NCBI GenBank assembly: GCA_037039685.1
Contig: JAWNGF010000009.1
Span: 2,356,001-2,420,000 of the forward strand
Source: Ceratobasidium sp. AG-K
Lineage: Eukaryota; Basidiomycota; Agaricomycetes; Cantharellales; Ceratobasidiaceae
DNA: 64,000 nt
Direction: 5' to 3'
A program made the translations under genes and the position numbers. The notes under the pieces were generated by a model that saw nothing but the letters and a program-made list of their open reading frames with translations, searched no databases and was not told the DNA's origin. Positions within the stretch are counted from its first letter, which is position 1. Every line of letters starts with the position of its first letter. Below are positions 36,310-47,085 of the stretch, one piece after another.

Positions 36310-38163
36310 AGTGGGGAAAAGTTTTTTGAGGTGGGGGAAGTGTTTTGCAGAGTACTGGTAGCAATTGGTTGAAAAGCTGGGATGATGATTTCTGCCGCTT
36401 TCCCCTTCATCCTTTTGTACCTTGGGGAGGTGAAATTTGGAGGAAGTGGGGTGGTGGGAAAGTTCTTCTGGAACTTTCTCATGACATGAGTCAGCTCGGC
36501 AAAGTTCTCCGCCGGTTCTTCTGTGTCTTCTAGTGGGCTGTAACCTTTCCATCTGATGCGGTATTTCAGCCCATCAGGGTCTTGATACCAATTCACAATT
36601 TTTTCGACCTCATATTCCTCCTTGCCTTCCTCAGTCATGATTGGCGGAGGTTGGGGTTGATTTCATTGGAAGTCTAGGTCTTCAATGTAGGGGGTCAAAA
36701 TGTTTCCATGGAAGACGTTGTGAATGCGCATGGACTTTGGAAGATCAAGTTGGTAGGTGTGTGAAGAGATTTGTTTTTTCACAACAAAGGGGCCTGTTCT
36801 TTTGTCATCAAGCTTCTTGCTTGGACGTCTTGTGGAAATATTGGTAGTCAGGAGCCAGACGTTGTCCCCTTCCTTGTATTGTACTTTTGGGGTCTCTTCC
36901 TTTGATTAGTGATATTCCATCAGGGCTTTTGTTTCCTCCCACACCTCCTCCATATCCCTTGTCCACTTGTCTCCTTCTGGGGAGCAAGTCACATAGTCCT
37001 CCATAGACCATTTGGGAGTCATGCCGTGGATGACCTCAAAGGGGGATTTGTTTGTGACTTGGTTCTTGTGATTGTTGTGACAAAATTCCGCAATGGGTAA
37101 CCATTTTGCCCAGTCATCCTGCTTGTAGTTTCCAAAGATGCGTAACCATCCTTCAAGCCACTGGTTTGTTCTTTCCACCAGGCCATCAGTTTCAGGGTGG
37201 AAGGCAGTAGAGAATGTCCCTTGGATTCCTAGCCGCTTGTAGACAGCTTCTAAGAAGTGTGATTTGAAGGTAGTTCCTCTATCTGAAACAGTGGTTTTGG
37301 GGAATCCATGAAGACGCCATACTTCCTTCACAAAGATGTTGGCAAGATCTTTTGAGTTTGTGGATTCCTTGCAGGGGATGAAGTGTGCCATTCTGGAAAA
37401 GCGGTCCATCACTACAAGGACGCTGTCAAACCCTTGTGATTTTGGTAGTTTCACAATAAAGTCATATGCAATATTTTCCCAAGGTTTCTCCAGGATGGGC
37501 AAGGGTTTGAGTGGTAGGTGTCCTTTGCTTCCCTTCCCCCTTTGGCACGCTTTGCAGCTATCAACATACTTGTTGACTTGGGCCTTCATGCCTGGCCAGT
37601 AGTAGTTTCTAGAGATGAGTTCTAGAGTCCTGGCTTGTCCTTGGTGACCTGCAATGGGCAAGTCATGGTAGAGTTTGAGAAGCTTCAGCTTGACGTCCTT
37701 TTTGTCAGGAACTACAATTCTTCCTTGATACCAGAGGAGATCTTTGCTCATTTTGTAGTCCTTGAACTGTTTTTTCACAGAGGGAGGTAGGTCTTCCCTC
37801 CCCTTGGTGCTTTTGATCAGGGTTTCCAGGCTTTTGTCTTCCTCTAGGGCTTCCTTGATTTCCGCAATAATGTTGTCACTCATCAGGGCTGAGAATCCCT
37901 TGAAGTTTTTGGCAGAGATCATCACTTGTTCTGCAGAGGCGATATCATTGTGATTGCTTCTTCTTGAGAGGATGTCCGGCTTTTCCAACATTTTGCCAGG
38001 TCTGTAGTGGATCTTGAAATTGTAGCTTGCCAGCATGAGAAGCCATCTGTTGTGTCTTTGATTGAAGGTGCTAGCCTTCTGCCAGTAAGTAAGGTTTTTG
38101 TGATCTGTGTAGATCACTACTGGTTCTTTTGTTCCCTCCAGGTGGATGCGCCAGTGTCGTAAT
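36310..38163 (-). pseudogene. family B pol, RNase H to chromodomain
   Basis: On the minus strand from 38163: IYTDHKNLTYWQ (RNase H), the integrase zinc finger (GHQGQARTLELISRNYYW and CKACQRGKG), the core aspartates (DSVLVVMDRFSRMAHF and DRGTTF) and the glutamate in ERTNQW. Then comes the GPF/Y region and a chromodomain with EEYEVEKIVNW and YRIRWKGYSPLEDTEEP. Two stops interrupt it: TAA after KALMEYH (about 36908) and TGA inside DFQ*NQPQPPP (about 36664), where the related copies have Arg. The 5' part is missing. Confidence 0.8.
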
Positions 38164-38620
38164 TGTTGTAAGCTTCTTCTTGGTGGCTATGAGACAAGCC
38201 GCGACGGAGAGTGGACGGCACTAAGACCTAAGTGACCTCTTGAACCGCAACACACTTAAGCATCTGTAGGCTCTTGAGGGTAGGGGTGGTTCAAAGTGTC
38301 ACTCAAAGGGGATGTTTTGACGAGACAAAACAAGCTGGGGTTTCCAGGCTTGTTGGTCCTCTATATATATTCACAAAGAGGCCAAGTCATACAAGGCGCA
38401 GCCACATGAGTCAACGCAGTCAACCAGTCAGGAGTGTCCATGTGAGTCATGCTGTATGAACAGACATGACTCGTACAAAGCACAGCCGCGTTACACAATG
38501 TAACAGAATAACCACAAGAAGGTGGCAACGCGGCAAACGGAAACGGAAACACAACAGAAAAGAAGGAAACAGGCGGGCGAGACAACAGGCAAGTCCGATG
38601 GAGTGAACTGGCTCACGACA
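38164..38620 (-). repeat. 3' LTR of family C element I (457 bp)
   Basis: Plus strand TGTTGTAAGCTTC to GCTCACGACA. The polypurine tract GGGGGGAGTAA (minus strand) lies directly next to it. Confidence 0.85.
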
Positions 38621-38661
38621 TTACTCCCCCCTATGGGTCCATTTGGGGGACCTGAATGGAC

Positions 38662-39426
38662 TTACTGCACCGCGCAGTCCTTTCCTTTCCTCAGCATATA
38701 TTCCTCCAGCCCTTCATCTTCCTCCAAGGTCAGGTCGATGGGATTGAACGCGGTGTTCCCCAGTTCGTCCGAGAACTTCTCCCATTCTTCCCATGTCTCC
38801 TCCCTTGTCCAGTTGGCCTTGGACCAGTCCAAAACCCTTTCCTGAGCCTCCACAAACTCCTTGTCCCATTGTCGCACGTCTGGCTCCGTCTCCTTCCATG
38901 CTGACACGTCTGTTTCCTCCCACTTCCACCAGTTTGGCGCCCATTCGAACTTCTCCTTCTGGTACCTTCCCCTTTCCATCCTCCAGTCACTCAGGTCCCT
39001 CTCGTAGTTGGCGTCCCAGGCGTCGTTCCACCGAGGTCGCAGCGTTGGTTGCCTCCCGTCGTACCCTGGTACCCACTCGCTCGAGTATGCTCCTTCTTGT
39101 CCCCATTCAACGACTCCAAGCATATGGGTGGACAGTAGGACCACCTCCGACACTTGGAAGGCCGCGCATCCTCGACAGACGAAGATGTCTTTTCTTGTGA
39201 GCTGCATTTTTGTTGGCCATTTTTTGCCGACCCACTGGAATTCGCCCAAGTCTGAGTGGAGAACGTCGTCCGACGCCCTAAAGTGCATTCTTCCTGAGCC
39301 TTGCTGGGACCTCTTGAAGACGTAGAGAGTGGCTCCAGCATCAAGGATCCTTGCCGTAGCAAACGCTGGTCCGTCCAGGACGCGGGTGAGGTTGTTGACA
39401 ATGGTGGAGCGGGAGACAGCAGGCAT
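38662..39426 (-). CDS. ORF3 of family C element I: unrecognised post-pol protein, intact
   Basis: From MPAVSRSTIVNN the protein has 254 residues. Visible blocks are IVNNLTRVLDGPAFATARIL, LYVFKRSQQGSGRMHFRAS, HSDLGEFQWVGKKWPTKMQL, CRGCAAFQVSEVVLLSTHML and an unusually Trp/Glu/Asp-rich C-terminal third (WWKWEETDVSAW, WTREETWEEWEKF) ending KDCAVQ. There is no signal peptide, membrane span or enzyme motif I know; the CRGC pair could hold a metal. It starts inside the open pol frame and overlaps it by about 435 nt in another phase. The copy in element II is similar along its whole length, while the overlapping pol-frame text is not, so this is the protein-coding frame. The function is unknown. Confidence 0.65.
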   Translation of the reverse strand: MPAVSRSTIVNNLTRVLDGPAFATARILDAGATLYVFKRSQQGSGRMHFRASDDVLHSDLGEFQWVGKKWPTKMQLTRKDIFVCRGCAAFQVSEVVLLSTHMLGVVEWGQEGAYSSEWVPGYDGRQPTLRPRWNDAWDANYERDLSDWRMERGRYQKEKFEWAPNWWKWEETDVSAWKETEPDVRQWDKEFVEAQERVLDWSKANWTREETWEEWEKFSDELGNTAFNPIDLTLEEDEGLEEYMLRKGKDCAVQ

Positions 39427-42313
39427 TGTGGAGAGCAGAGAAGATTTAGAGAGTTGAGCGAGGAATGAAGCTTGGAGTAGTTGCAAGTCTTGCAGATGTC
39501 GCTACTGATTGTGCTCCCCTTTCCTTTTATCTTTTTCGGAACATAGTTAGAAGGTGTTGGAGCCTCGGGGTGTTGCTGTAGCAAGTCCTTGATGATCTTG
39601 GACAGGTGGCCAAAGTCTTCTGCCCTTTGTTCCGTGTCTTCTTCTTCCCCATAACCCTTCCATCTGACCCTGTAGAAGAGCCCATCCTTTGTTTTCTTCC
39701 AATCCACAATTTTTTCTACTTTGTATTCCTCTTCACCTTCTTCTGTTATGATCGGTGGTGGTTGGGGTTGGTTTCGGCTGAATTCTGTGTCTTCTTTGTA
39801 AGGGCTGAGCAAATCGATGTGGAAAACAGGGTGCACCCTCATTGTTGCCAGCAAAGTGAGTTCATAAGCGTGTGACCCTATCTTTCGTTTCACAATAAAC
39901 GGCCCGTGTTTCTTGTTATCCAGCTTCTTTGAGGGTCTTTTTGTTTGAATGTTCTTTCCCAAAAGCCATACTAGATCTCCTTCCTTGTACTCGTTTCTTG
40001 GCTCTTCTTCTGGGAGCCTTTGGCTTTCCATTGATGCAATTGCTTTGTCGTGGATTTTTCGCCATTTTTTCGTGATGTTGTTTGCTTCCGGAACCGCTGA
40101 TTCTTCTGCAGAGACGTTCCATAGTGGTTCCCTGCCGTAGACAATTTCGAAAGGGGAACTACCCGTTACGCGATGCTTCTGTAGATTATAACTGAATTCC
40201 GCAGTTGGTAACAAGTCCGCCCAATCATCCTGTTGGTAGTTGACAAATGATCGTAGCCATCCTTCCATCCATTGATTTATTCTCTCTGTTATTCCATCCG
40301 TTTGGGGGTGGTAGGCAGTACTGAAACCTGGGCTAGTTCCAATTTTCTCATAAATGGCTTTCATAAGTTTGGAGTTGAAAGTAGTCCCCCTGTCTGAGAT
40401 CGTGCTTTTTGGAAAGCCGTGTAGTTTCCAAACATTTGTGACAAAAAGGTTTGCAAGGTCGCTCGCCGTGTGAGATTCTTTGCAGGGTATGAAATGCGCC
40501 ATTCTTGAGAATCGGTCCACCACAACTAAGATGCTATCTGCTCCTTTTGATTCTGGTAATTTCACTACAAAATCAAATGCTATGTCTTCCCATGGTCCTT
40601 TTGGAATCCCTAGAGGCTTGATCGGAACTATTGATTTTGATCCCTTCGTCTGTTGGCAAGTCTCACAGGATTCCACGTATCTGTTTACGCTTTGCTTCAT
40701 TCCCAGCCAGAAGTATCTTCTCGATATTAGTTCCAACGTTCTAGCTTGTCCTTGATGACCCGCGATTTTTGAGTCGTGGTGAACTCGCATGATGGCCAGC
40801 CTGGATTCCTTATCTTCTGGCACGTAAATCCTTCCCTTGAACCATAATAGTCCTTCCTTGAAATCATAATCTTTTGCACTGTGTTGTAGGGTTTTTGGTA
40901 GCGTTTCCCTCGATTTGCAAATTTCTTTGATTTGTGCCAATCCTTCGTCTGTTTCTTGTGCTTCCTTGATAGTTTCTATGATATCTGTGTCTACTTGTCC
41001 CATAAACCCCTTGAACCTTTTGACAGCTATCATGACTTGTTCAGGTGTGGGGGTATCTTCATGGTCTGATCGTCTAGACAATAGGTCCGGTTTAGACAAC
41101 AGGATTCCAGGGCGGTATATGATGTCAAAGTTATAGGAAGCAAGCAATTGGTGCCATCTTGCGTGTCGACGGTTGAAAGTCCTTGATTCCTTCCAGAACT
41201 GTAGGTTCCTATGATTGGTGTAGATGGTGATAGGGTCCTTTGTTCCTTCGAGGTATAGTCTCCAATGTGTTAAAGATTGTATAATTGCCATAAGTTCCTT
41301 ATCGTGGACGTCGTAGTTGAGTTGAGCCTCGTTGAAAGATTTTGAAAGATAAGCAATAGGGTGTAGGTAGCCATCATCTTGCCCTTGTGACAGGATTGCT
41401 CCCATCGCTACTCCACTTGCGTCTGTTTCCAAGAAAAAGGGTTTGTCCGGGTTTGGATGGCGTAGAGTAGGTTCCCTGCTGATTTCCGCTTTTAGGGATT
41501 CAAACGCTTCCTGCTGATCGTTTCCCCATTCCCATTTGTTGTCCTTTTTTGTTAAGGTTGTCAGGGGTTTTGCTAATCGGCTGAAATTCGGTACAAATCT
41601 TTGGTAGAAATTTGCGAATCCTAGGAACGCTTGGACCTGTTTGACTGTTCTTGGTTCCTTCCATTCCTTTATTGCCTTGACTTTTTCTTCCTCCATTGAG
41701 ATACCAGAATCGCTGATTCCAAGTCCCGTATATGTCAATTTGGTGACAAAGAATTCGCATTTTGGAAGCTTTGCGAAAAGATTTTCCTCCAGTAAGATCC
41801 TTAGTACTCTTCTGACATCCACCGTATGTTGGCTTCTGTCCTTAGAGAAGACTAAGATGTCGTCAATGTATACTATGACACAGACGTCGATAAGATCATG
41901 GAAAATGTGATTCATATATCTTTGGAAAATGGCGGGTGCGTTTTTTAGTCCAAAAGGCATGATGACGTATTCAAAGAGTCCTTCTTTTGTTCTGAAAGCT
42001 GTCTTCCATTCGTCACCTTCTCTGATTCTGATATTGTTGAAACCCATGCACAGATCAATCTTGGAGAAAATTTTCGCGTCCTTGATTTTATCCAGGAGGT
42101 CTTCCATTAGGGGCATTGGGAATCTGTCGTCCTTTGTAATGGCGTTTACTCCTCTGAGGTCTTGAACAAGTCGTAGTTGGCGAACTGCCCCTGGATTTTT
42201 TGGATCGATCGGTTTTTTGACAAAGAAACAAGGTGATGCAATGGGTGATTTGCTTGGTCAAATCTTTCCCGCCGCAATTTCTTCATCCAGGTATTCTCTT
42301 AGTGCAATAGATT
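38991..42313 (-). pseudogene. family C element I pol (reverse transcriptase to chromodomain)
   Basis: Reading upstream to downstream: PSKSPIASPCFFVKK (RT start), LLDKIKDAKIFSKIDLCMGF, VYIDDILVFSKD (YIDD active site), ETDASGVAMGAILSQ (RNase H), GHQGQARTLELISRRYFW and CETCQQTKG (integrase zinc finger), LVVVDRFSRMAHF, DRGTTF and TERINQ (DDE core), then YKVEKIVDW and YRVRWKGYGEEEDTEQRAED (chromodomain). A TGA near 42260 falls where other chromoviruses have Arg (KI*PSKSP). The RNase H aspartate of the TDH motif is Asn (YTNHRNL). The true end of pol is probably soon after the chromodomain; the frame merely stays open through the start of ORF3. Confidence 0.82.
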
Positions 42314-42315
42314 CT

Positions 42316-42782
42316 TGTTGTAAGCTTCTTCTTGGTGGCTATGAGACAAGCCGCGAGGGAGAGTGGACGGTACTAAGACCTAAGTGACCTCTTGAACCGC
42401 AACACACTTAAGCGTCTGTAGGCTCTTGAGGGTAGGGGTGGTTCAAAGCGTCACTCAGAAGGGATGTTTTGACGAGACAAAACAAGCTGGGGTTACCAGG
42501 CTTGTTGGTCCTCTATATATATACAGAAAGTGACTGAGTCAAACAAGACGCAGCCACACGAGTCATACATACAAGCCAGTCAGGAGTGTCCATGTGAGTC
42601 ATGCTGTATGAACAGACATGACTCGTACAAAGCACAGTCGCATTACACAGTGTAACACATAACCACAAGAAGGTGGCAACGCGACAGGAAAGAGAACAAG
42701 GGAAGAAACACAAACACGTACATATACATAGGAAAAGGATGAGACTTAGGTGAGTCCGATGGCGGGGGCATGGCTCACGGCA
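42316..42782 (-). repeat. 3' LTR of family C element II (467 bp)
   Basis: TGTTGTAAGC to CTCACGGCA on the plus strand, with TATATATATA near 42520 and a GGGGGGAGTAA-type polypurine tract next to its inner edge. Confidence 0.87.
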
Positions 42783-42827
42783 TTACTCCCCCCTTAAGGT
42801 CCTTGAGGGGAACCTGAAGGGGCCTAT

Positions 42828-43592
42828 TTACTGCACCCAGCAGTCCTTCTCAACCTTCTCAGCCAGGGAGTCGTCCCCGTCTTCTTCTTCCTCCGTGAGA
42901 TCAATGGGGTTGAACACAGTGTTGCCTGGTTCGTCACAGTGCTCCTCCCATCTTTCCCAGGTTTTATCGTCCGTCCAGTCCGCCTTGGACCAGTCTATGA
43001 CCCTCTCTTGCTCCTCCACATGCTCCTTGTCCCATTGTCGTACGTCCGGCTCGGCTTCCTTCCATTGCGACAAGTCTGCTTCCTTCTCCTGCCACCAGAA
43101 TGGCTTCCATTCGAAGTTCTCCCTCTGGTATCATCCCTGCTCCATCCTCCAATCCGCCAAGTCTGCTTCAAAGTTCTTGTCCCATGCGTCGTTCCATTGA
43201 GGCCTCAGAGTAGGAGGGCGGCCTTCGTATCCTGGCACCCATTCGCTGCTGTAGGCTCCTTCTTGTCCCCACTTGACCACCCCAAGCTTGTGCATGGATA
43301 GCAGGACGGCTTCGGACACTTGGAATGCTGTGCATCCTCGGCATACGTAGATGTCCTTCCGCTGGAGTTGCATTCGTGTAGGCCATTTTTTGCCGACCCA
43401 TTCGAACTCTCCCAGGTCGGAGTGTAGGATGTCATTGGAGGCACGGAATTGGAGCCGCCCTGGACCTTGCTGGGATCTTTTGAAGACGTAGAGGGCTGCT
43501 CCCGAGTCGAGGATGCGGGCCGTTTGGAAGGCTGGTCCGTCGAGAACGCGAACAAGGTTGTTGACGATACTGGCACGGGTGACGGTGGGCAT
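42828..43592 (-). pseudogene. ORF3 of family C element II, one in-frame stop
   Basis: This is the counterpart of the element I protein: MPTVTRASIVNNLVRVLDGP, LYVFKRSQQGPGRLQFRAS, CRGCTAFQVSEAVLLSMHKL, EGAYSSEWVPGYEGRPPTL and a Trp/Glu-rich end finishing KDCWVQ. A TGA at 43131-43133 (MEQG*YQ) replaces an Arg present in element I (MERGRYQ). Apart from that stop the frame is complete. Confidence 0.65.
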
Positions 43593-46500
43593 AGTGTGCA
43601 AAAAAGGTTTAGAGCGTTGAGTGTGTAGAGCGAGTTTGAATGTGAGCAAGTTCTGCAAGTTGTGTTGTTGTCCCGTTCTGCCCTTCCTTTAATACTTCTT
43701 GTCTTGTAGTTTGACGGTGTTGGGGCGTTTGGGAAATCCCTCAAGAACCTCCTCATTATTACTCCGAGGTGCCCAAAATCCTCTGCCCGTTGTTCTGTGT
43801 CTTCTTTTTCATCATAACCCTTCCATCTAACCCTGTAGAACAACCCATCCTTTGTTTTCTTCCAGTCCACAATTTTCTCCACTTCGTATTCTTCCTCTCC
43901 TTCTTCTGTTGTGATTGGCGGTGGTCGGGGTTGGTTTCTGTGAAAGTTCTCGTCCTTTTTGTATGGACTAAGAAGATCGCTGTGAAACACAGGGTGTATT
44001 CTCATGGTTTTTGGAAGCTCCAATTTGTACGCATGGCTTGAGATGACCTTTTTGATCTTGAAAGGACCGTGTTTCTTGTTGTCAAGTTTCTTGTTGGGAC
44101 AGTTTGTCTTTATGTTTTGTCCGTAAAGCCAGACAAGGTCGTCCTCTTTGTATTTTGGTTCGTGTTCCACTGTGTCCTTTCTCCTGTGCCATTCCATTGC
44201 CGCTTTTGCTTTGTCCCATACTTCCTGCCAGTTGTTTGCTTTCTTATTAGCTTCAGGAACCGTGGTGACTTCTGTTGAAACATTCCATAGTGGTTCTCTG
44301 CCATTGACAATCTCAAATGGGGTTTTTCCTGTGACCCCGTGTCGCTGGTTGTTGTAGCAGAATTCTGCGATAGGAAGTAGTTCGGCCCAGTTGTCTTGTC
44401 TGTAGTTAACAAATGTGCGAAGCCATGCTTCTATCCACTGGTTTATCCGTTCCGTTATTCCGTCTGTTTGTGGATGATATGCCGTGCTGAACAACGGTTT
44501 TGCTCCGATTTTTTGGTAGAGGGCCTTCAGGAACTTGCTGTTGAAAGTTGTTCCTCTGTCCGAAACAGTACTTCGTGGGAAGCTGTGTAACCTCCAAACG
44601 TTCTTCAGGAAAAGATCAGCGAGTTGTTCCGCAGTTGTTGACTCTTTGCAGGCTATGAAGTGTGCCATGCAAGAGAACCGATCCACCACCACTAGAATGC
44701 TGTCATTGCCTTGTGATTTTGGGAGTTTTACAATGAAATCGTATGCAATATCCTCCCATGGGGTGTTTGGGATCTCGAGTGCTTTCAGTGGTACTTGGCT
44801 TTTTGTTCCTTTTGCTCTTTGGCACTGCTCACAAGAGTTGACGTATTTGTTCACTGTTGCCTTAAGTCCAGGCCAGTAGTATTTTCTTGAGATTAGCTCC
44901 AACGTTCGGGCTTGGCCCTGGTGCCCTGCCATTGGTGAATCATGGTGTAATCTGAGTATTTTTAGCCTAGTGTCCTTGTCTTCTGGCATGTAGATTCTCC
45001 CATCTATCCAGAGCAGGTTTTCCTCAAAGTTGTAGTTCCTGATTCCCTGTTGCACTGATTTGGGTAGGGTCTCCTTCTCTTTGCACAATTCTATAATTTT
45101 CCTGATGCTTTCGTCTTCGGTTTGTGCTTCTCTAATGTCTGCGATGATGTCTGACTTGACTTCTCCGGCAAATCCTTTGAATTGTTCCTCCTTGATCATA
45201 ATCTGCTCTGCTGTTGGTATTTTGCTATGATCCGCTCTTCTGGACAGTAGGTCTGGCTTTGTTGACATATTCCCCGGGCGGTAAACTATTTCAAAGTTGT
45301 AGGACGCCAGGATTTGATGCCATTGAGCGTGACGTTGGTTAAATGTAGTTGCCTTCTTCCAGTATTGCAGGTTACGGTGATCGGTGTAGACTGTTATTGG
45401 TTCTCTTGTTCCTTCTAGATGCAATCACCAGTGTTTTAGTGATTCCACAATTGCCATCAATTCCTTGTCGTGGACATCGTAGTTCATTTGTGCAGCGTTA
45501 AAGGATTTTGATAGGAAAGCGATTGGGTGAAGGTAACCATCATCCTGTCTTTGTGAGAGTATCGATCCCATAGCAACACCGCTTGCGTTGGTTTCCAATA
45601 TGTAAGGTTTTGCTGGATCCGGATGTTGCAGTAGTGGTACCTTGCATATTTCCTTCTTCAGGCTGTTGAAAGCCTCCTGTTGTTCTGCTTCCCATTTCCA
45701 TTTCTGATCCTTTCTTGTTAGAACAGTTAAGGGTTTCGCTAGGGCGCTGAAGTTTGGTACGAATCGCCTGTAAAAATTTGCAAATCCTAGGAAGGCTTGG
45801 ACCTGTTTGATTGTTCTTGGCTCCTTCCATTCCTTGATGGCTTTGACTTTTTCCTCTTGCATAGATATCCCTTCTTCGCTGATATTTATTCCTGTGTAGA
45901 CAAGTTTTTTGACGAAGAACTCGCATTTTGGCAGTTTTGCAAAGAGGTTGTTGTCCAACAGGATTTTGAGTACCTTTCGGACGTCCTTCACGTGCTGATT
46001 TCGGTCTTTGGAGAAGATTAGTATGTCATCGATGTAAACAATGACACAGACGTCAATCAAGTCGTGGAAAATATGATTCATATATCGTTGGAATGTTGCC
46101 GGCGCGTTCTTCAATCCGAAGGGCATGACAATATATTTGAAGAGGCCTTCCTTGGTTCGGAATGCTGTTTTCCATTCGTCTCCTTCTTTGACTCGGATGT
46201 TGTTGAACCCCATACGCAAGTCTATTTTAGAGAAGATTTTTGCGTCCTTGATCTTGTCGAGGAGATCTTCCATTAGTGGCATAGGGAAGCGGTCGTCCTT
46301 TGTTATTTCGTTCATTGGCCCGAAGTGTTGAACCAACCTGAGTTCTGGAGGTTTTTCCGGGTTCTTTGGATCTAGTCCCTTTTTAACAAAGAAGGTTGCC
46401 GCGGCTACTGGAGATTTGCTCGGTGTGATTTTGCCTGCCGCTAATTCCTCATCCAGGTATTTTCTGAGGGCTATGGATTCTGCTGGTGAGAGTGGAATTG

Positions 46501-47085
46501 GCCTAGCCGGTTTAGGGAGTTTGGCTCCTTCCACCAGATTGATGGAGCAGTCGTATGGACGATGGTTCGGTATCTGTTTAAATTTTTCCTTGCTGAAGAC
46601 TTCTGTGTAATCTTTGAATTCTTCGGGTATGTCCTCGATTTCTGCTGCTTTTCCAAGGATGTTGTCTGGTCGCCAGGAAATTTCTTTCAATAGCCAATCG
46701 ATTATTGGGTTGGCTTCCTCTAGCCATTCTAACCCCAGAATCAAGTGTGTTTCTCCAGTAGGCATGGCGAAAAAGTTTTGCTTGAAGTTTTTCCCATGTA
46801 ACTCAAATTCCAGTTTTGCTTTGAATCGGATTTGATGTGACAGTTCCTTCCCTTGGATTCCAATTATTCTCCTAGGTGTAGCCAGTTCAATTAGAGCCAC
46901 ATTGTTTCTTCGTGCCCAAGTGATGTTGATGAAGTTTCTTGATGCTCCTGAGTCAATGAGGGTAGCGATGGGTTCCGTGATTCCAGTAATGTTTGTGTAG
47001 ACAATTGTTGATTCGCTGGTAGCTCTAAGGTACATTGTTTCCATTACTGGTTTGTTGGTCTCTCCACACACGGTTAGAGGGAGAC
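43205..47085 (-). pseudogene. family C element II pol (protease to chromodomain)
   Basis: The protease motif is LIDSGASRNFI, near the start. RT follows with FSKIDLRMGFNNIRV and VYIDDILIFSKD. RNase H has ETNASGVAMG, in which the first catalytic Asp is Asn, and VYTDHRNLQYW. Integrase has GHQGQARTLELISRKYYW, CEQCQRAKG, DRGTTF and TERINQW, followed by a chromodomain with EEYEVEKIVDW and YRVRWKGYDEKEDTEQRAED. A TGA at 45425-45427 (HW*LHLEG) splits it in RNase H; element I has Arg there. Past the chromodomain the frame stays open to 43205 through ORF3, in text that is not conserved between copies. Confidence 0.83.

Larger units (their letters stand above)
34754..38163 (-). mobile_element. family B Ty3/Gypsy element, 3' half only
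   Basis: The 3' LTR at 34754-35074 (TGTTG...CAACA ends) abuts family A pol. The internal part carries ORF3, a chromodomain, integrase and the end of RNase H. It stops abruptly at 38163 in RNase H, where the 3' LTR of a family C element begins. The 5' half and 5' LTR are absent from the window, so they were lost by deletion. Confidence 0.8.
38164..42315 (-). mobile_element. family C Ty3/Gypsy element I, 3' part
   Basis: The 3' LTR at 38164-38620 is followed (minus strand, reading upstream) by ORF3 and pol as far as the start of reverse transcriptase at about 42315, where a second family C element is inserted. Its gag, protease and 5' part were not found. Confidence 0.8.
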
